Position numbers and translations under genes: made by a program. A stretch of DNA of 64,000 bases, from contig OZ037868.1 of assembly GCA_964035575.1 (NCBI GenBank), positions 1,473,001 through 1,537,000 on the forward strand, written 5' to 3'. Source of the stretch: Rhynchopus sp. YZ270_cl-10 (taxonomy: Eukaryota > Euglenozoa > Diplonemea > Diplonemida > Diplonemidae). The notes beneath the pieces are model-generated. The model was not told the origin of the DNA, did no database searches, and was given only the letters and a program-made list of their open reading frames with translations. Below, piece by piece: positions 33,744 through 44,661 of the stretch (position 1 is the stretch's first letter; the number at the start of each line of letters is the position of its first letter).

Positions 33744-35327
33744 ATGCCAGAGTCACCGTTGTCAGGAGAGGACCCCTTGCCCCTGCATGCAGTCCACATA
33801 GGGAAGATGTGCTTTGAGGCTGAGGACGGGCGCCTGGTCATGCACAACCAGAATGGGCGGCGTGTGTGCACACGTCTGCGCCTGCTGCGTGCGACGGGCA
33901 CCGTGCGTGCTTTCTATGGGGAGGAGGGCATGATCCAGCTCGAGCTGCCGTACACAGAGCGCGATGTGCTGGCAGCGATGCTGGCGGAGCTGGCGGACAG
34001 CTGCGGCACACCGCACGACTTCGGGACGCCTGAACCAACGGGGTTGATGGGGGGCACTGTGTCGAGCCAGTCGCCATCGTCGAATGGGAACAACAAGTAT
34101 GCCAGCCTGCTGTCGTGCTTCAACCTGTCTAACAGCGCAGGGGTGACGAAGAAGTCACACAGCGAGATGGTGCGGCACGCAGCAGTGCTGCGTGTGCACG
34201 TGCCCTCACAGGTGTCGATCATGATGGAGGAGGACGAAGCCAAGCAGCATGAGCTCCTCCAAAGCAGACTCGACATCACGCGCACGATACAGGATCTGCA
34301 GGACGTGCTGTCGTCGAACAACAAGCGTGACGAGGCGCGGCGTGTGGCAGTGCTTGCGGAGGTGGAGCGCTGCCGTGAGGCACGCCAGCTGCAAGTCCTG
34401 CAGAACAACGTTGCGAAGCAGCACGCCGCACAGCAGCGCTACGCACATCGCAGGCAGCGCGAAGGCGAGCGCAACGAGAAGCGTATGTCTGCGTGGCAGA
34501 GCAGCACGCATGCAGCGCGTGTGGGGCGCATCTGCATCGACCAAGTCAAGGCCGACAAGGCAGAGATGCTAGAGAGGCGCCGTGAGCGCAGTGTGGCGTG
34601 TCTCAACGAGCAGCTGCATGACGACGTGGAGGAGTTCAAGAAGCGTCGCGAGGCACGCACCGCACAACACTCCACACGCCTGGACGGGATTGAGTGCTTC
34701 CGCGATGCACAGCGCAGTGCCTGCATAGCACGGCTGCGCAGCAAGGACTGCCGCAAGCCTCTTGCACATACCAGGCTTCCTGTGCGCGACGCTGACCGCT
34801 ATGCGAGGATCAACGAGCAGCACGAGGCGATGAAGCGCAAGGCTCGCGAGCACGACCACCAGCGTGCGAGGTGCAAGGACCTGCGCGAGGGGGGCCTGCA
34901 GGCTGTGGTAGACGCCAGGGTTGCGAAGCACAACAAGATGATTGCTGTACGCGAGGCAGCGGACCAGGCGTACGACGCACGTCAGCTGGCAATCACGACG
35001 AACATGTCTGCCAAGCACACTGCGTCCTCTGAGCTGCTGCGGTCAAACCTCCTCCGCAGCTCCGACATGCTTGGTTCGTCCAACGACCTGCGCTCCATCC
35101 GCCACGAGCGTGCGCAGCTCCGCCAGAACCAGGCTGAAGACAACAAACAGATTCTCGTGCGCCGCCGCGAACTCAAAAAGCTAGCCCGTGTGCTCAACGA
35201 CATCGGGTCCGACAGTACACCCTTCGTCCCAGACATCGTTGCGTCGCGCTCACCCCCGCCTGCCTTCGTCATGGACAGCACATCAAACTCATTTGGTGCA
35301 GCACCAATCCCGTTGCAAGCATGCTAA
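33744..35327 (+). CDS. charged coiled-coil protein, unknown function
   Basis: 527 residues, no intron, ACAATG start; 38 upstream open codons are judged leader. Residues ~10-90 form a small compact region (HIGKMCFEAEDGRLVM...RVCTRLRLLRATG...ERDVLAAMLAELAD) that I cannot assign. Residues ~150-490 are very rich in Arg, Glu, Gln and Ala, with heptad spacing, so mostly helical and probably coiled coil. The tail is Ser/Pro-rich. No signal peptide or membrane helix. It starts a tight run of same-strand genes: the next begins 254 bp after its stop. A cytoskeletal or centrosomal role would fit the POC5-like gene nearby, but this is only context. Stop is TAA. Confidence 0.65.
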   Translation: MPESPLSGEDPLPLHAVHIGKMCFEAEDGRLVMHNQNGRRVCTRLRLLRATGTVRAFYGEEGMIQLELPYTERDVLAAMLAELADSCGTPHDFGTPEPTGLMGGTVSSQSPSSNGNNKYASLLSCFNLSNSAGVTKKSHSEMVRHAAVLRVHVPSQVSIMMEEDEAKQHELLQSRLDITRTIQDLQDVLSSNNKRDEARRVAVLAEVERCREARQLQVLQNNVAKQHAAQQRYAHRRQREGERNEKRMSAWQSSTHAARVGRICIDQVKADKAEMLERRRERSVACLNEQLHDDVEEFKKRREARTAQHSTRLDGIECFRDAQRSACIARLRSKDCRKPLAHTRLPVRDADRYARINEQHEAMKRKAREHDHQRARCKDLREGGLQAVVDARVAKHNKMIAVREAADQAYDARQLAITTNMSAKHTASSELLRSNLLRSSDMLGSSNDLRSIRHERAQLRQNQAEDNKQILVRRRELKKLARVLNDIGSDSTPFVPDIVASRSPPPAFVMDSTSNSFGAAPIPLQAC

Positions 35328-35581
35328 CGAACTTCCGTTCGTTCCATTTTTCTTTCAGGCGACCACTCCACACGAGAGTTAGTCATTCTTGCCAACATTT
35401 CTTTGACGAGGCTTTCTTTTCGTCTCGACAATCATCACTCACGAAAAAATGCAACTTCCGTTGCATTTTTTTCTCTTTTGAAATGTGAACCTCGTATCCT
35501 TTGTTTCTCTTCGCCACCCTCACCTCTCACCACCTCTCACCACCTCTCACCACCACACTGTCAGGGAGTCTTTCCAAGACA

Positions 35582-38500
35582 ATGCCGCCCAAGCGAGCTG
35601 CCTCGCCTGCAGGGAAGAAGGGAGCGAAGGCGCCACCCAAGCGTGCTGCGAGCACTTCGCCTGCAGGCAAGAAGGAGCCTGCTAAGGGCAAAGCGGCAAA
35701 GGCGCCGCCAAAGCGTGGCAAGCCGAAGCCGAAGGAGGCAAAGGGCCAACCAGAGACGCCGCAGGTACAGCCGTTCACGGTGCACCTGGTCGGGGAGGAG
35801 TGGCTGGAGGGGGAGAAGATCCACGTCATTGCGAAGCCGGATGAGACGCTGGAGGCATGTGTCCCACCGCTGACTGCGGCGTTGCAGGTGAAGACGCTTG
35901 AGGGGCTGACCTTCAGCAAGCTGTCGAAGGTGGATGGTCGCCCCATCAAGGTGCCTCTGACGAAGACGATGCGGGAGTGCAAGCTCCTTGCGGACTGCAC
36001 GCTGTATGTGAGCATCGACCACGGCAGCGACCTTGCGCTGTACCTCATGAGTGCAGATGCCGCCTGTAACACATTCGACGAAGCACGCCGCGTCTTCATC
36101 CCCCTCGACACGCCCATCGAAGCGAAGCTCCCCGAAATGCGCAAGAAGCTCTCCATCCCCTCACAAGACGCACACCTCTACACACTCCTCTGGGCACAGG
36201 GTGTGCCACAGACGGGTGTCTTCCCTACCAACATCGGCGTTGCTGTGAAGAAGACACCTAAGCAGCTGTCTCTCTCGGGTGCGGGGCTGGTGTGGTTTGG
36301 GCGGATTGGTGACCCCGAGGTGCCGAGCATCACAGAGCGTGCTGCGCAGACCCCACTGCCGGTTCCGCTTGCGGCAGAGGAGCGGGCACCTAGCGCAGGA
36401 GCGTTGAACCTGATCAGCGATGGTGTGGCCTTTGACGTGGCGTCGCGGTGGCGGCTTGGGCAGTACAAAGTGGAGAAGGATGTGCTCTTTGATGAGGACG
36501 ACGTGCCGATGGACCCGCCCGAGGAAGCGTACGTCGCACGTCTCCAGGAGAAGTGGCGTGACATCTCGCCGCACCGTGCACACAGGGACGCAGAGGCACG
36601 GCGTGTTGCCGCTGCGTACCCAGAGGCAGAGCTCCTCCCCAAGGAGAAGGAGAAGGAGAAGGGGAAGGGCAGCCCCAAGTCCGCACTCAAAACACCAAAG
36701 AAGACAATGGCCCTGGCACCAGAGGGCTGGCGTGCAAGGTCCCCCGGGAAGCAGATGGTGGCCTTCATGGAGAAGCGCCGCGACGCAGACCTGCAGGTGA
36801 CCGCAGAGGAGGCGAAGCGTCTCGTGGACGCGCAGGTGTTGCCGGAGCAAGAGAGCTGGCTTGGCGACGACCCGAACAACTTTCTGTCTGACCACAGCGG
36901 TGCGAAGGGCTATGCACGCGCCTTCAGGCGTGAGGGCGACAGGGCTATGCTAGACGATCCTAGAGTGTTGGCGAAGCTGCAGGCTGCACGCGACAAGCAG
37001 CTGTGGGAGGAGATGGGTGGCTACGTGCGTGAAGTTCGCTTGGAAGGAACTGTGGAGATCGGTGCTGCCGTCACGGCAGCGGCCCTCGCGCTGGCAGTGG
37101 AGATGACGCGGCGCATGTGGTGGGCACCGCAGCCAGTGGCGCAGATCCAAGTAAAGGGCATCCAAACACGCGACCCTGCTGCAAGCCGCTACCATGCAGC
37201 AGTGGCACGCAGGCGGAAGGTCTTACGCGAGGTGCTCTGCACACACGGCAGCAGCATCCCTGACGAGCTGCGCGCGACGTTCAGCCAGATCGCGAACCCG
37301 ACACGCGAGTCGCTTCTGAACGCACCCGACGAGGCGTATGAACACCAGAACATCCTCCACAAGCTCCAGCAGTTCCAACAGGCCTTCACGGTGCTGCGTG
37401 CCATGCCGACGTTGCTGTCTGCATTTGACGAGCAGCTGCAGAAGAAGATTGGCTACTTCCTGGATCACCCGCTGCGTGAGTCGCGCCGCCACCGCCGTGT
37501 GTGGGAGGAGGAAGAGCGCCGCGAGCAGGACAAAGCTACCTCCATCGAGCGCGAGCTCTTCTCTGCAAGCCCAGAGCGCAGTGCACACGGGCTGACCCTC
37601 CCGCCTCCACCGTTGCCACCAGCACCACCAAACCCCTTCTCCACAGGCGCGCACGCAGAGTCGCAGTACGTCCACAACGCAGGCGCCACACGGCGTCCTG
37701 CAACGCTCCTCTGCGCCAGCCCGCTCGTCCACGTTGCCACATCTGCAGGCTCTGCGTCGCCTAAGAAAGCCACCTCAGGCCCCTCTGCCCCATCCATGAT
37801 CAGCACCGTCGAGCTCGCACCCAGGGCAGACAAGGCCCCCGTCCCCGTCCCCATCGCACCCAACTCCCCCTCGCCGCCATCGCCACGTCCGAGCTCGCCC
37901 AAGTCTGCGTTGAAAGCCCCCACTAAAGAAAGCCCACGCCCACTCAAGTCAGAGCTGGAGGAGGCAGCACGCTGCAAGAACGTTGATCTGTACTCTGCTT
38001 CGGCAACACGGCGTAAGCCCATCAAAGGTGGTGTCGCGAGGGAGCGTACACCAAGCCCGCATCTGACGCTGCACCAGCACGTCACGTCTCGGGAGCAGGG
38101 CCAGCCTGCAGCCCCTCGGGCGCGCAGCAACAGCGACCTGGATCTGCTGCCGCGGGGGCGCAACCCTGTGCTCGCATCTGCTCGCTCAGTAGCGCGTGGT
38201 CATGGCGAGGCGGAACAGGAGGGCGGGGCGGTGCAGACACGCCTGCTGTCGCCTGCAGTGGGTGTCGACGAAGCGTCGCTGTGGTGCACCTTCGAGAGCT
38301 TCTACGCGCTTAACGCACCCAGCCAGATGCACCGTGCAAGCTCACTCGTCGCTGCAGTGATCATGAACGGGACGGTGCAAAGCCTGGCACTGTACAGAAA
38401 CAAGGTCGTCGAGGAGATGTGCGTGAAGTACCACCAGCGCGCGGACAGGTGGGTCTCGGACGTGTGGCCGCCCAAGGCCGTGTCGCACCACATCCTGCAC

Positions 38501-38698
38501 AGCTTCTACCTGGCGTACGACCCAAGCAACGCAGACGTCGTCGACTCGCTCGTCATCGCACTCTCCCCTTCCGACGACAGATACCGCGAGCTGCAGGCCC
38601 TCTTGCACAATCTCTGCGACAGGTGGCACTCACATGGTGCGTGCATAGAGGACTGGAGTGGCCCGTACCCCCGCTGCCTGCAGCTTGCTCACAGGTAG
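35582..38698 (+). CDS. large basic protein with H1-like N-terminal tail, unknown function
   Basis: 1038 residues, no intron, ACAATG start. The first ~55 residues are Lys/Ala/Pro repeats (PPKRAASPAGKKGAK), like a histone H1 tail or a microtubule-binding basic region. Residues ~62-145 (FTVHLVGEEWLEGEKIHVI...VDGRPIKVPLTKTMRECKLL...YVSID) may be a ubiquitin- or doublecortin-like fold; this is weak. A Lys/Glu patch lies at ~355-375. Residues ~420-680 are helical and charged. Residues ~690-890 are Pro/Ser-rich and probably disordered. The final ~130 residues look folded (WCTFESFYAL...HHILHSFYLAYDPSN). No membrane segments. It lies between two likely coiled-coil/centriolar genes. I do not recognise a family. 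Confidence 0.65.
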   Translation: MPPKRAASPAGKKGAKAPPKRAASTSPAGKKEPAKGKAAKAPPKRGKPKPKEAKGQPETPQVQPFTVHLVGEEWLEGEKIHVIAKPDETLEACVPPLTAALQVKTLEGLTFSKLSKVDGRPIKVPLTKTMRECKLLADCTLYVSIDHGSDLALYLMSADAACNTFDEARRVFIPLDTPIEAKLPEMRKKLSIPSQDAHLYTLLWAQGVPQTGVFPTNIGVAVKKTPKQLSLSGAGLVWFGRIGDPEVPSITERAAQTPLPVPLAAEERAPSAGALNLISDGVAFDVASRWRLGQYKVEKDVLFDEDDVPMDPPEEAYVARLQEKWRDISPHRAHRDAEARRVAAAYPEAELLPKEKEKEKGKGSPKSALKTPKKTMALAPEGWRARSPGKQMVAFMEKRRDADLQVTAEEAKRLVDAQVLPEQESWLGDDPNNFLSDHSGAKGYARAFRREGDRAMLDDPRVLAKLQAARDKQLWEEMGGYVREVRLEGTVEIGAAVTAAALALAVEMTRRMWWAPQPVAQIQVKGIQTRDPAASRYHAAVARRRKVLREVLCTHGSSIPDELRATFSQIANPTRESLLNAPDEAYEHQNILHKLQQFQQAFTVLRAMPTLLSAFDEQLQKKIGYFLDHPLRESRRHRRVWEEEERREQDKATSIERELFSASPERSAHGLTLPPPPLPPAPPNPFSTGAHAESQYVHNAGATRRPATLLCASPLVHVATSAGSASPKKATSGPSAPSMISTVELAPRADKAPVPVPIAPNSPSPPSPRPSSPKSALKAPTKESPRPLKSELEEAARCKNVDLYSASATRRKPIKGGVARERTPSPHLTLHQHVTSREQGQPAAPRARSNSDLDLLPRGRNPVLASARSVARGHGEAEQEGGAVQTRLLSPAVGVDEASLWCTFESFYALNAPSQMHRASSLVAAVIMNGTVQSLALYRNKVVEEMCVKYHQRADRWVSDVWPPKAVSHHILHSFYLAYDPSNADVVDSLVIALSPSDDRYRELQALLHNLCDRWHSHGACIEDWSGPYPRCLQLAHR

Positions 38699-38861
38699 CC
38701 GTGTTAGATATGCTAGTTGTACTGTAAGAGCTCCCTCTGTGGGTGCATGTTGTCCTACGAAACCCACCCCACATCGTTGTCCTCTCATACCTGCCCATCC
38801 CCTCCACACCCACACACCTCCACACCCACCTTACACCCTTCACACAGAACAGCATTGCACA

Positions 38862-40073
38862 ATGGAAAGCACAGACGACAGCCTCAGTCTGCACCCTTCG
38901 CAGTTCAGTGACTCTGGCGACCTGCTGGAGCTGAGCCACCAGCTGGATGACGTGGCGGCACGTTTCAAGCGCATGGTGATGGACGCAGTCAAGCAGGAGA
39001 AGGCAAAGATGTCTGCCCTACACGCACGCGAGGTTGCAGAGCTCAACGAAAAGCATGAGGCTGAGAAGCTCGAGCTCACCCGCCAGCGCGACGAGTGCAG
39101 GCAGTACTGGTACAAGAATAAGGAGATGAACGAGGAGCTCCACCGCTCGCTCGTGCACCGTGCAGAGCGCTTTGCCATCACAGTTGCCTCGCGCCCAAAC
39201 ACCGTATGGAAGCAGTCGCCCGAGCTCTTGCGCAAGGCATTCGAAACACCCTCGTACCGCATGAACCTGAAGAGGAACGTCTTTGGCGCCTGGAGGAAGA
39301 TCACGACCGCAGAGCGCAACAGAACACACCTCCGCGACTACGTCGAACGCAGCGCGGCCCGCCGTGCCAAGAAGAACACCTTCAGTGCGTGGCGTGTCTT
39401 CGCGCAGTCAGAGGCTGCACAACAGAAGCAGCTTCGCTTCCAAGCACAAGTCAAGACTGAATGGGACTCTGTCGTGAACGACCACGAGTCTGAAATTTCT
39501 TCCCTCAGGGACCAAGTTGCAAAACTGAAGAAGATGCTTGAGACGGAAAGCCAGCACAGGGGTGCGCTGGAGGAACGTCTGAAGGTGGCCTTTATGCGTG
39601 GTGTGTGCGCACTGAACTTGGAGGCCATGCAGGTGATGAAGACAGACGAGCCCTCTGTGCCGCGCGACCCTACCCCGAGCACACACCCCATGACTGCCAT
39701 GTCTGCTACGCCTATACAGCCACTCTCTGAGGACTCACCGGACGTGACGCACTATGACCCGCTGCTTTCGTTGTCGTCTGTCCCGCAGCCGCCTCTGAAC
39801 AGGGCGCCTGTTGTGGAGGCTATTGCTCCGGGAACGCACTCTGCCATTCGTGTGTCGTCTGTTGGCTCGCCGAGCCAAGGCATGCGGTCCGAGACGAGCA
39901 GGAAGAGCAGTGCTGCCTCAGGAGGGAGTGCGTCCAAGCCGTCATCGGCAGGCCCTTCGCCCAAGGCACGCCCCCCCCTCGCAGGGCACGCAGTGGGCAA
40001 CTCCTCCACGCTGACCCGCAAAATGCAGCAGTCGATATCTGCCAAAGAGATCCACACTACACGTCGCTTCTGA
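38862..40073 (+). CDS. POC5: POC5-like centriolar protein
   Basis: 403 residues, no intron, ACAATG start; 68 upstream open codons overlap the previous gene's end and leader and are excluded. Residues ~20-100 are a charged helix. Two Sfi1-like centrin-binding repeats are visible with the key Trp (NVFGAWRKI, W144, and NTFSAWRVF, W177). A coiled coil (~205-240) leads into AFMRGVCALNLEAM at ~243-256, which from memory corresponds to the most conserved box of POC5. The remaining ~140 residues are Ser/Pro-rich and disordered. POC5 binds centrin inside the centriole lumen and is needed for centriole elongation. At 403 residues it is shorter than the human protein (~575). Starts 163 bp after the previous stop. 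Assignment rests on motifs, not on a search. Confidence 0.75.
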   Translation: MESTDDSLSLHPSQFSDSGDLLELSHQLDDVAARFKRMVMDAVKQEKAKMSALHAREVAELNEKHEAEKLELTRQRDECRQYWYKNKEMNEELHRSLVHRAERFAITVASRPNTVWKQSPELLRKAFETPSYRMNLKRNVFGAWRKITTAERNRTHLRDYVERSAARRAKKNTFSAWRVFAQSEAAQQKQLRFQAQVKTEWDSVVNDHESEISSLRDQVAKLKKMLETESQHRGALEERLKVAFMRGVCALNLEAMQVMKTDEPSVPRDPTPSTHPMTAMSATPIQPLSEDSPDVTHYDPLLSLSSVPQPPLNRAPVVEAIAPGTHSAIRVSSVGSPSQGMRSETSRKSSAASGGSASKPSSAGPSPKARPPLAGHAVGNSSTLTRKMQQSISAKEIHTTRRF

Positions 40074-40858
40074 TGCTGCAGAGGCAGCACCACACACGCC
40101 ATTAGAATGCCACATCACCCCCACCCACCCTCCCCCCTCAGCTGAGGTACCTCCCACGTCAGAAGAGGCGTGTTCAGGCAGCATTGTTGGCCCCCTGGTA
40201 CCCAGATAGTTTTAAGTCTTCGCCAGTACAAGGTTTTTTGCAACAATGAAAGGGCAGTTAGAACCTGGATATTTTTTTGAGATGTGTGTCCGTGAGGCAC
40301 GTTCATCTAAGTTTTTGTTTTCCTGCCAAAGCGCAAAATGTGTTTTCTACACAACGCGCACTAAACCTTTGTTAGGCTGCGTCTCCACCCAACGTGCAAC
40401 TCAAATGTTACCCCAACCTTAGACGGGACCTCAGGAGCTTGCAAAAGATGCAAAAGCGTTGGAGTCCACGGAAATGTGGTTCTTTTGGGCGTATCATATT
40501 TATGGGTTATGGGAAACCCTTTTCTCCCGCACTTTCAACTTCCATTTTTCTCGTTTTTTTTAGATGCTAGAACAACCATTGCGCATGTGTGGAGTAGTAA
40601 GGGATGAAAAAGGTTGTAAAATTAAAAAAAAGTACAAACTACAATAGCAGACGCCTCCGTCCCTCTTTTGAGCTGATTCGTGCTAGGTGCCCATCTTCCT
40701 TTTCATCTGTGTACTTGGTATCATTAAGTACGTGCACATTCTTGATGGGTGATGCTCGGCTGTGTTTTTAAATACCTTCACTACACGACCAATAGGACTC
40801 ACACCACCACACCGCCACACAGACATTCTACAACAGCCTGCAACACAACACTACAAAA
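40074..40858. other. intergenic
   Basis: No gene. A copy of the dispersed motif with inverted ends (AGATGTGTGTCC...CATCT) lies at 40279-40308. The last ~60 bp before the next start are C/A-rich leader. Confidence 0.5.
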
Positions 40859-43854
40859 ATGATGAGGACACTGGTCCTTTTGGGGGCGGCCTGTCTGACC
40901 CCCGCACTCGAAGTGCCTGCTGAGAAGGCGTACCTGGCGGTGCTGAAGTCGACTTGCACGGATGAAGACTTGCAGTCAATCAAGATGTGGGCGCTGCAGC
41001 AGCGCATCATCAACCCCGGGCCGAAGTCGACAGGAGTGATCTCGATCGAGGGCTTCAAGGCGGTTGCGCTGAAGATGACCGAGGAGCAGCTGGCGGAGGC
41101 GAAGAAGCACCCCTTCCTTGACTACTTCGAGACGAACGACGAGGGTACCATCCAGTCAGGATCCAAGTCAGGATCCAAGACAGGCTCCAAATCGAAGTCG
41201 AAGAGCGAATCGCACACTGAAGAGGAAAGCCTTGCGACAGAGTACTGGGTGACACTGTCGTCGACGGAGATTGGCTGCTCGGGACACTTCCAGCACTGGG
41301 TGCTGCGCCGCGGGATCACGTGGCCGGCAGACTTCTGGTATGACGATGACCTGAACGTGTACACAGGGAAGTTCCTGCTGACGGAGGAGCAGGCGGAGAT
41401 CATCCAGACCTACAGCAGAGGCCTTGTGAACGCAGAGGAGGCGGAGGCTGCGCTGAGCATCCCCGTGAACCAGGTGACGCTGGAGTGCCCCGACACGCAG
41501 ACAGACAACGTGACGTGGCACCTGTCGGCGATGACACAGGACCCGAAGCACCCCGACAACAGCACCTACATGCACAGCGCACGGTGGGGACAGGGTGTCG
41601 ACGTGTACATCCTGGACACGGGGATCAAGTGCGAGCACGAGGAGTTCGTGGAGGGGAACTGCGTGTGGGGCGCGAACCTTGTGGACAACCTGAACGACGA
41701 CGACAGCGGGCACGGTACCCACATTGCGGCAAGCATTGCGGGTATCAGGAACGGTGTGTCGAAGGCGACAACGGTTGTGGCGGTTCGTATTGCACGCGAC
41801 GGGAACACGAACAAGCAGTCGGTTGCGGAGGCGATCCAGTTCGTGGTTGAGTCGCGCAAGGCACGTGGTCGCCCCAGCATCATCAACATGTCGATCCAGT
41901 TCTTTGGCTCGACGCTGCTGAACGACGCTGTGAACGCGGCAGCACGCGCAGGCGTGGTGGTGATCTCGGCGGCAGGGAACGGGGACGAGCCGTCGTGCGA
42001 GTACTCGCCCTCGGGTGCGTCTGGGTCGATCACCGTGGGTCTGCACGACGTGGACTACAACCCGCAGTGGTCGAGCTTCGGGAAGTGCGTTGCGCTCTAC
42101 GCCCCGGGGTACGAGGTGTGGTCCGCAGACAACGCGAACAGCACCCACTACCGCAACCGCAGCGGCACGTCGATGGCGGCACCACACGTGGCGGCCATTG
42201 CGGCGGCGTACCTGACGGACCGCCCGGAGGCAACACCTGCGTCTGTGCGTGCCTTCCTTGTGGAGACGGCACACAGGAACCTGCTCTCGCCCCTGCGTGA
42301 GTTTGACCAGAACCTTGTGGCCCGCATCCCGTGCGAGGGTAGCACCGTCTCGTACGAGGACGTGCCGCAGGTTGTCGACCGTTCGATGTGTCCGGAGGGC
42401 ATTGAGACGGAGACGCTCACGGGTGCTTCGGGCAACGGCTACTACCTCTCCCTTGGGAACGGGTCGGAGACGACGAACAGCGCATGCTGGGAGATCAAGT
42501 GCGACGGGCTTGTGCAGGTCGACGCGAGGTGGATCACGGCGAACGCGCTGTACTACAGGTATGCCGAGGTGGTTTTCTGAGGTGTTTTGTGTACGTGTTT
42601 CTGACAATGTCGTTTTTATATTTTTCTTAACTCTCACAACAACAGACTGTACATCAACGTGACGGAGGTGAAGTCTAAGGTGCAGATGAGCAACTACGGC
42701 TACATCGAGAGCGACAGGAAGCTCCATGGTGACGTGTTCATTTCCTTCGTTAACACAAGACTGGATGGAGACGTGCCGTTCAACTTCTCGTACACGTGCA
42801 CCGCACCCGAGGTGGCTCAGCCCGAGGTGGACGAGCCGGTGTCTCTCTTCCCCCTTGCACACACGCACTTCGGGAGCAAGGCGGACAACTGCAACAACAT
42901 TGTGATGCGCGCAAACAGGCGCCGCGAGAGGCAGGGAACGCTCTCGTACCTCCCGACGGAGGGCTACCCGCACAGCACGGAGCTGTGCTGGATGCTGAAG
43001 TGCAGGCGCTGGGTCAAGGTGCAGCCGCAGTTTGTCGACACCGAGCAGGACTTCGACACTATCAGGATGACGGACCGTGGCGAGTACAAGCGCGTGCTCA
43101 CAGGGAACTACTCCGCAGGCAACTTCTCTGACCTGCCCGACGCGATGTACTTCAGCAAGTTTGCGATTGTGAAGTTCTCCTCGGACGCGAGTGTCACTGC
43201 GGGTGGGTTCTCCTTTGATTGGAGCTGCGACGACTCGTACACACCGCCTGTCACGGAGCTCCCGGTCCCAATCCCGTTCCCGGAGCTGACGCCGTCCCCG
43301 AACCCGACGTGCTCGCTGTCTGGGTGCTTCGGGTCGACGTGCGACTGGACAATTCGTGCGTCGTTCGACCTGTACGACTGCACGACGCTCGGCTGGTTCG
43401 GGTGCGACTGCACCGGGTGCGAGTGTGCGGCACCTGCGACGCCGGCACCGTGCCTCCCCGCCACACCGGGCTACATCGAGCACTACAGCGTGGACACGTA
43501 CTGCTGGCTCATGGAGTGCCCTGCAGGGCAGCACGCCGTGTACGAGTGGCTCGGATTTAGCCTTGCCTGGCACGCGGAGTACCTCACGTTCGCGACTGAG
43601 GACGGTGTGCGTGTGTCGCGTGGTGGGCAGGACTTCACAGGAAGGACCATCGACACGACCGAGTTCAAGGAGCAGATTGCCTACGTCAGGTATGTAGAGG
43701 TGGCAACACAGCCCGCTACACATTTCATATCACACAACACAGGTTCGAGAGCTCCCGCGATGGCGATGGCCAGGGAAGCCCGTACGGGTTCAAGTTCAAC
43801 TGGGCTTGCGTTGAGACGGTCGAGCCGATTGTCGACACTACCGAGACTGTGTGA
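40859..43854 (+). CDS. secreted subtilisin-like protease (S8) with CUB-like C-terminal modules
   Basis: Exons 40859-42558, 42646-43689 and 43743-43854 give 951 residues. A signal peptide covers residues 1-17. Two inhibitor-I9-like propeptide regions seem present (about 22-95 and 127-200), separated by a Ser/Lys spacer. The catalytic triad is complete: D253 (ILDTG), H285 (GHGTH), S438 (GTSMAAP), with oxyanion N374 (AAGN), in proteinase K order. After ~residue 490 come Cys-containing beta-rich modules with CUB-like endings (FISF...FNFSYTC, VKFSSD...GGFSFDWSC, FESSRDGDG...GFKFNWAC) and a Pro-rich linker. No membrane helix or anchor is seen, so it is secreted or lysosomal. The final stop overlaps a GTGAGT, so a further exon is conceivable, though all other introns here start GTATG. 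Confidence 0.85.
42559..42645 (+). other. intron in subtilisin gene
   Basis: 87-nt intron, GTATGCCG...CAACAG, phase 2, with a possible branch site CTTAAC ~22 nt before the acceptor. Removing it links ANALYYR to LYINVTEV in frame. Confidence 0.85.
43690..43742 (+). other. intron in subtilisin gene
   Basis: 53-nt intron, GTATGTAG...CACACAG, phase 2. Removing it completes the last CUB-like module (QIAYVR joined to FESSRDGDG). Confidence 0.85.
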
Positions 43855-44661
43855 GTAGGACACCACAGCACGGGAGACACTTCTGCATCTGTGCAACGCA
43901 GGGTCAGAATACGACTCCCAACACAAAACAAAGTAAAAAAAAAAAAAATCACCACCCCAAAAATGCCCCCCCACGCCCCACTACCGCACTTCCTTCCTTC
44001 CTTCCTTCCTTCGATTCCCGCCCCTTCCACTTCCCATGCTCTCATCATTTTTATTTTCTTTCTTTGACACAACCCTCAAGGTGGGACACGTTCAACATAA
44101 ACCTAGGTTTACCTGCGCGAAACCACAACAAGGGTTTTCTTTATTGAGAGCTGCGAGCGTTTTGCCCCCTTTTTGGTCCTTTTCTGCACGACATATCAAA
44201 ACAACACAAAATGTCAAACACAATGTCGTTGCTATCCCTGGTCCATTTTGTTTTTGGGGGTATTCGTTCCGCAATCCGCTTTTATTTTCTTCGTCTTTGA
44301 ATACATTTTTCAGGTTCAATTTTAGAAAATCAATCTCCGTTCACCCTGTATCTTTTTCTCTCTTTTTATTTTTCTCTCTTTTTCCAATGTAAGATGGGTG
44401 CGCCCCGGGCCTTCCATCTTTCAAGGACTTTTGACGGAATCCCCCACTGTTGTGTACACAAGGTGACCTAGCACTGTGTCATAGGTCATTTTGTCGTTCC
44501 TTTTATTTGTTTAGGGTTTTCCACACCTTTTTTATTTCTTCCTTCAGAGAAGAAGACCACGACTATAGCCAAAATAACACACAAAACCCAAAATAAAACT
44601 ATGTACGGTTCATGAGAGCGGGGCGGGGCCTCCCCCCTTGGCATCAAAAAAACCGTATGAG
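43855..44661. other. intergenic
   Basis: No gene seen. It holds an A run near 43934-43948, a (CTTC)n run near 43990-44011, and T-rich DNA to 44400. Confidence 0.5.

Noticed and set aside
41168-43723. 851-codon open frame on the minus strand
   Set aside because: Antisense shadow of the subtilisin gene; it crosses both supported introns and is Arg/Val/His-rich with no domain. GC-rich codon use on + removes stops on -.
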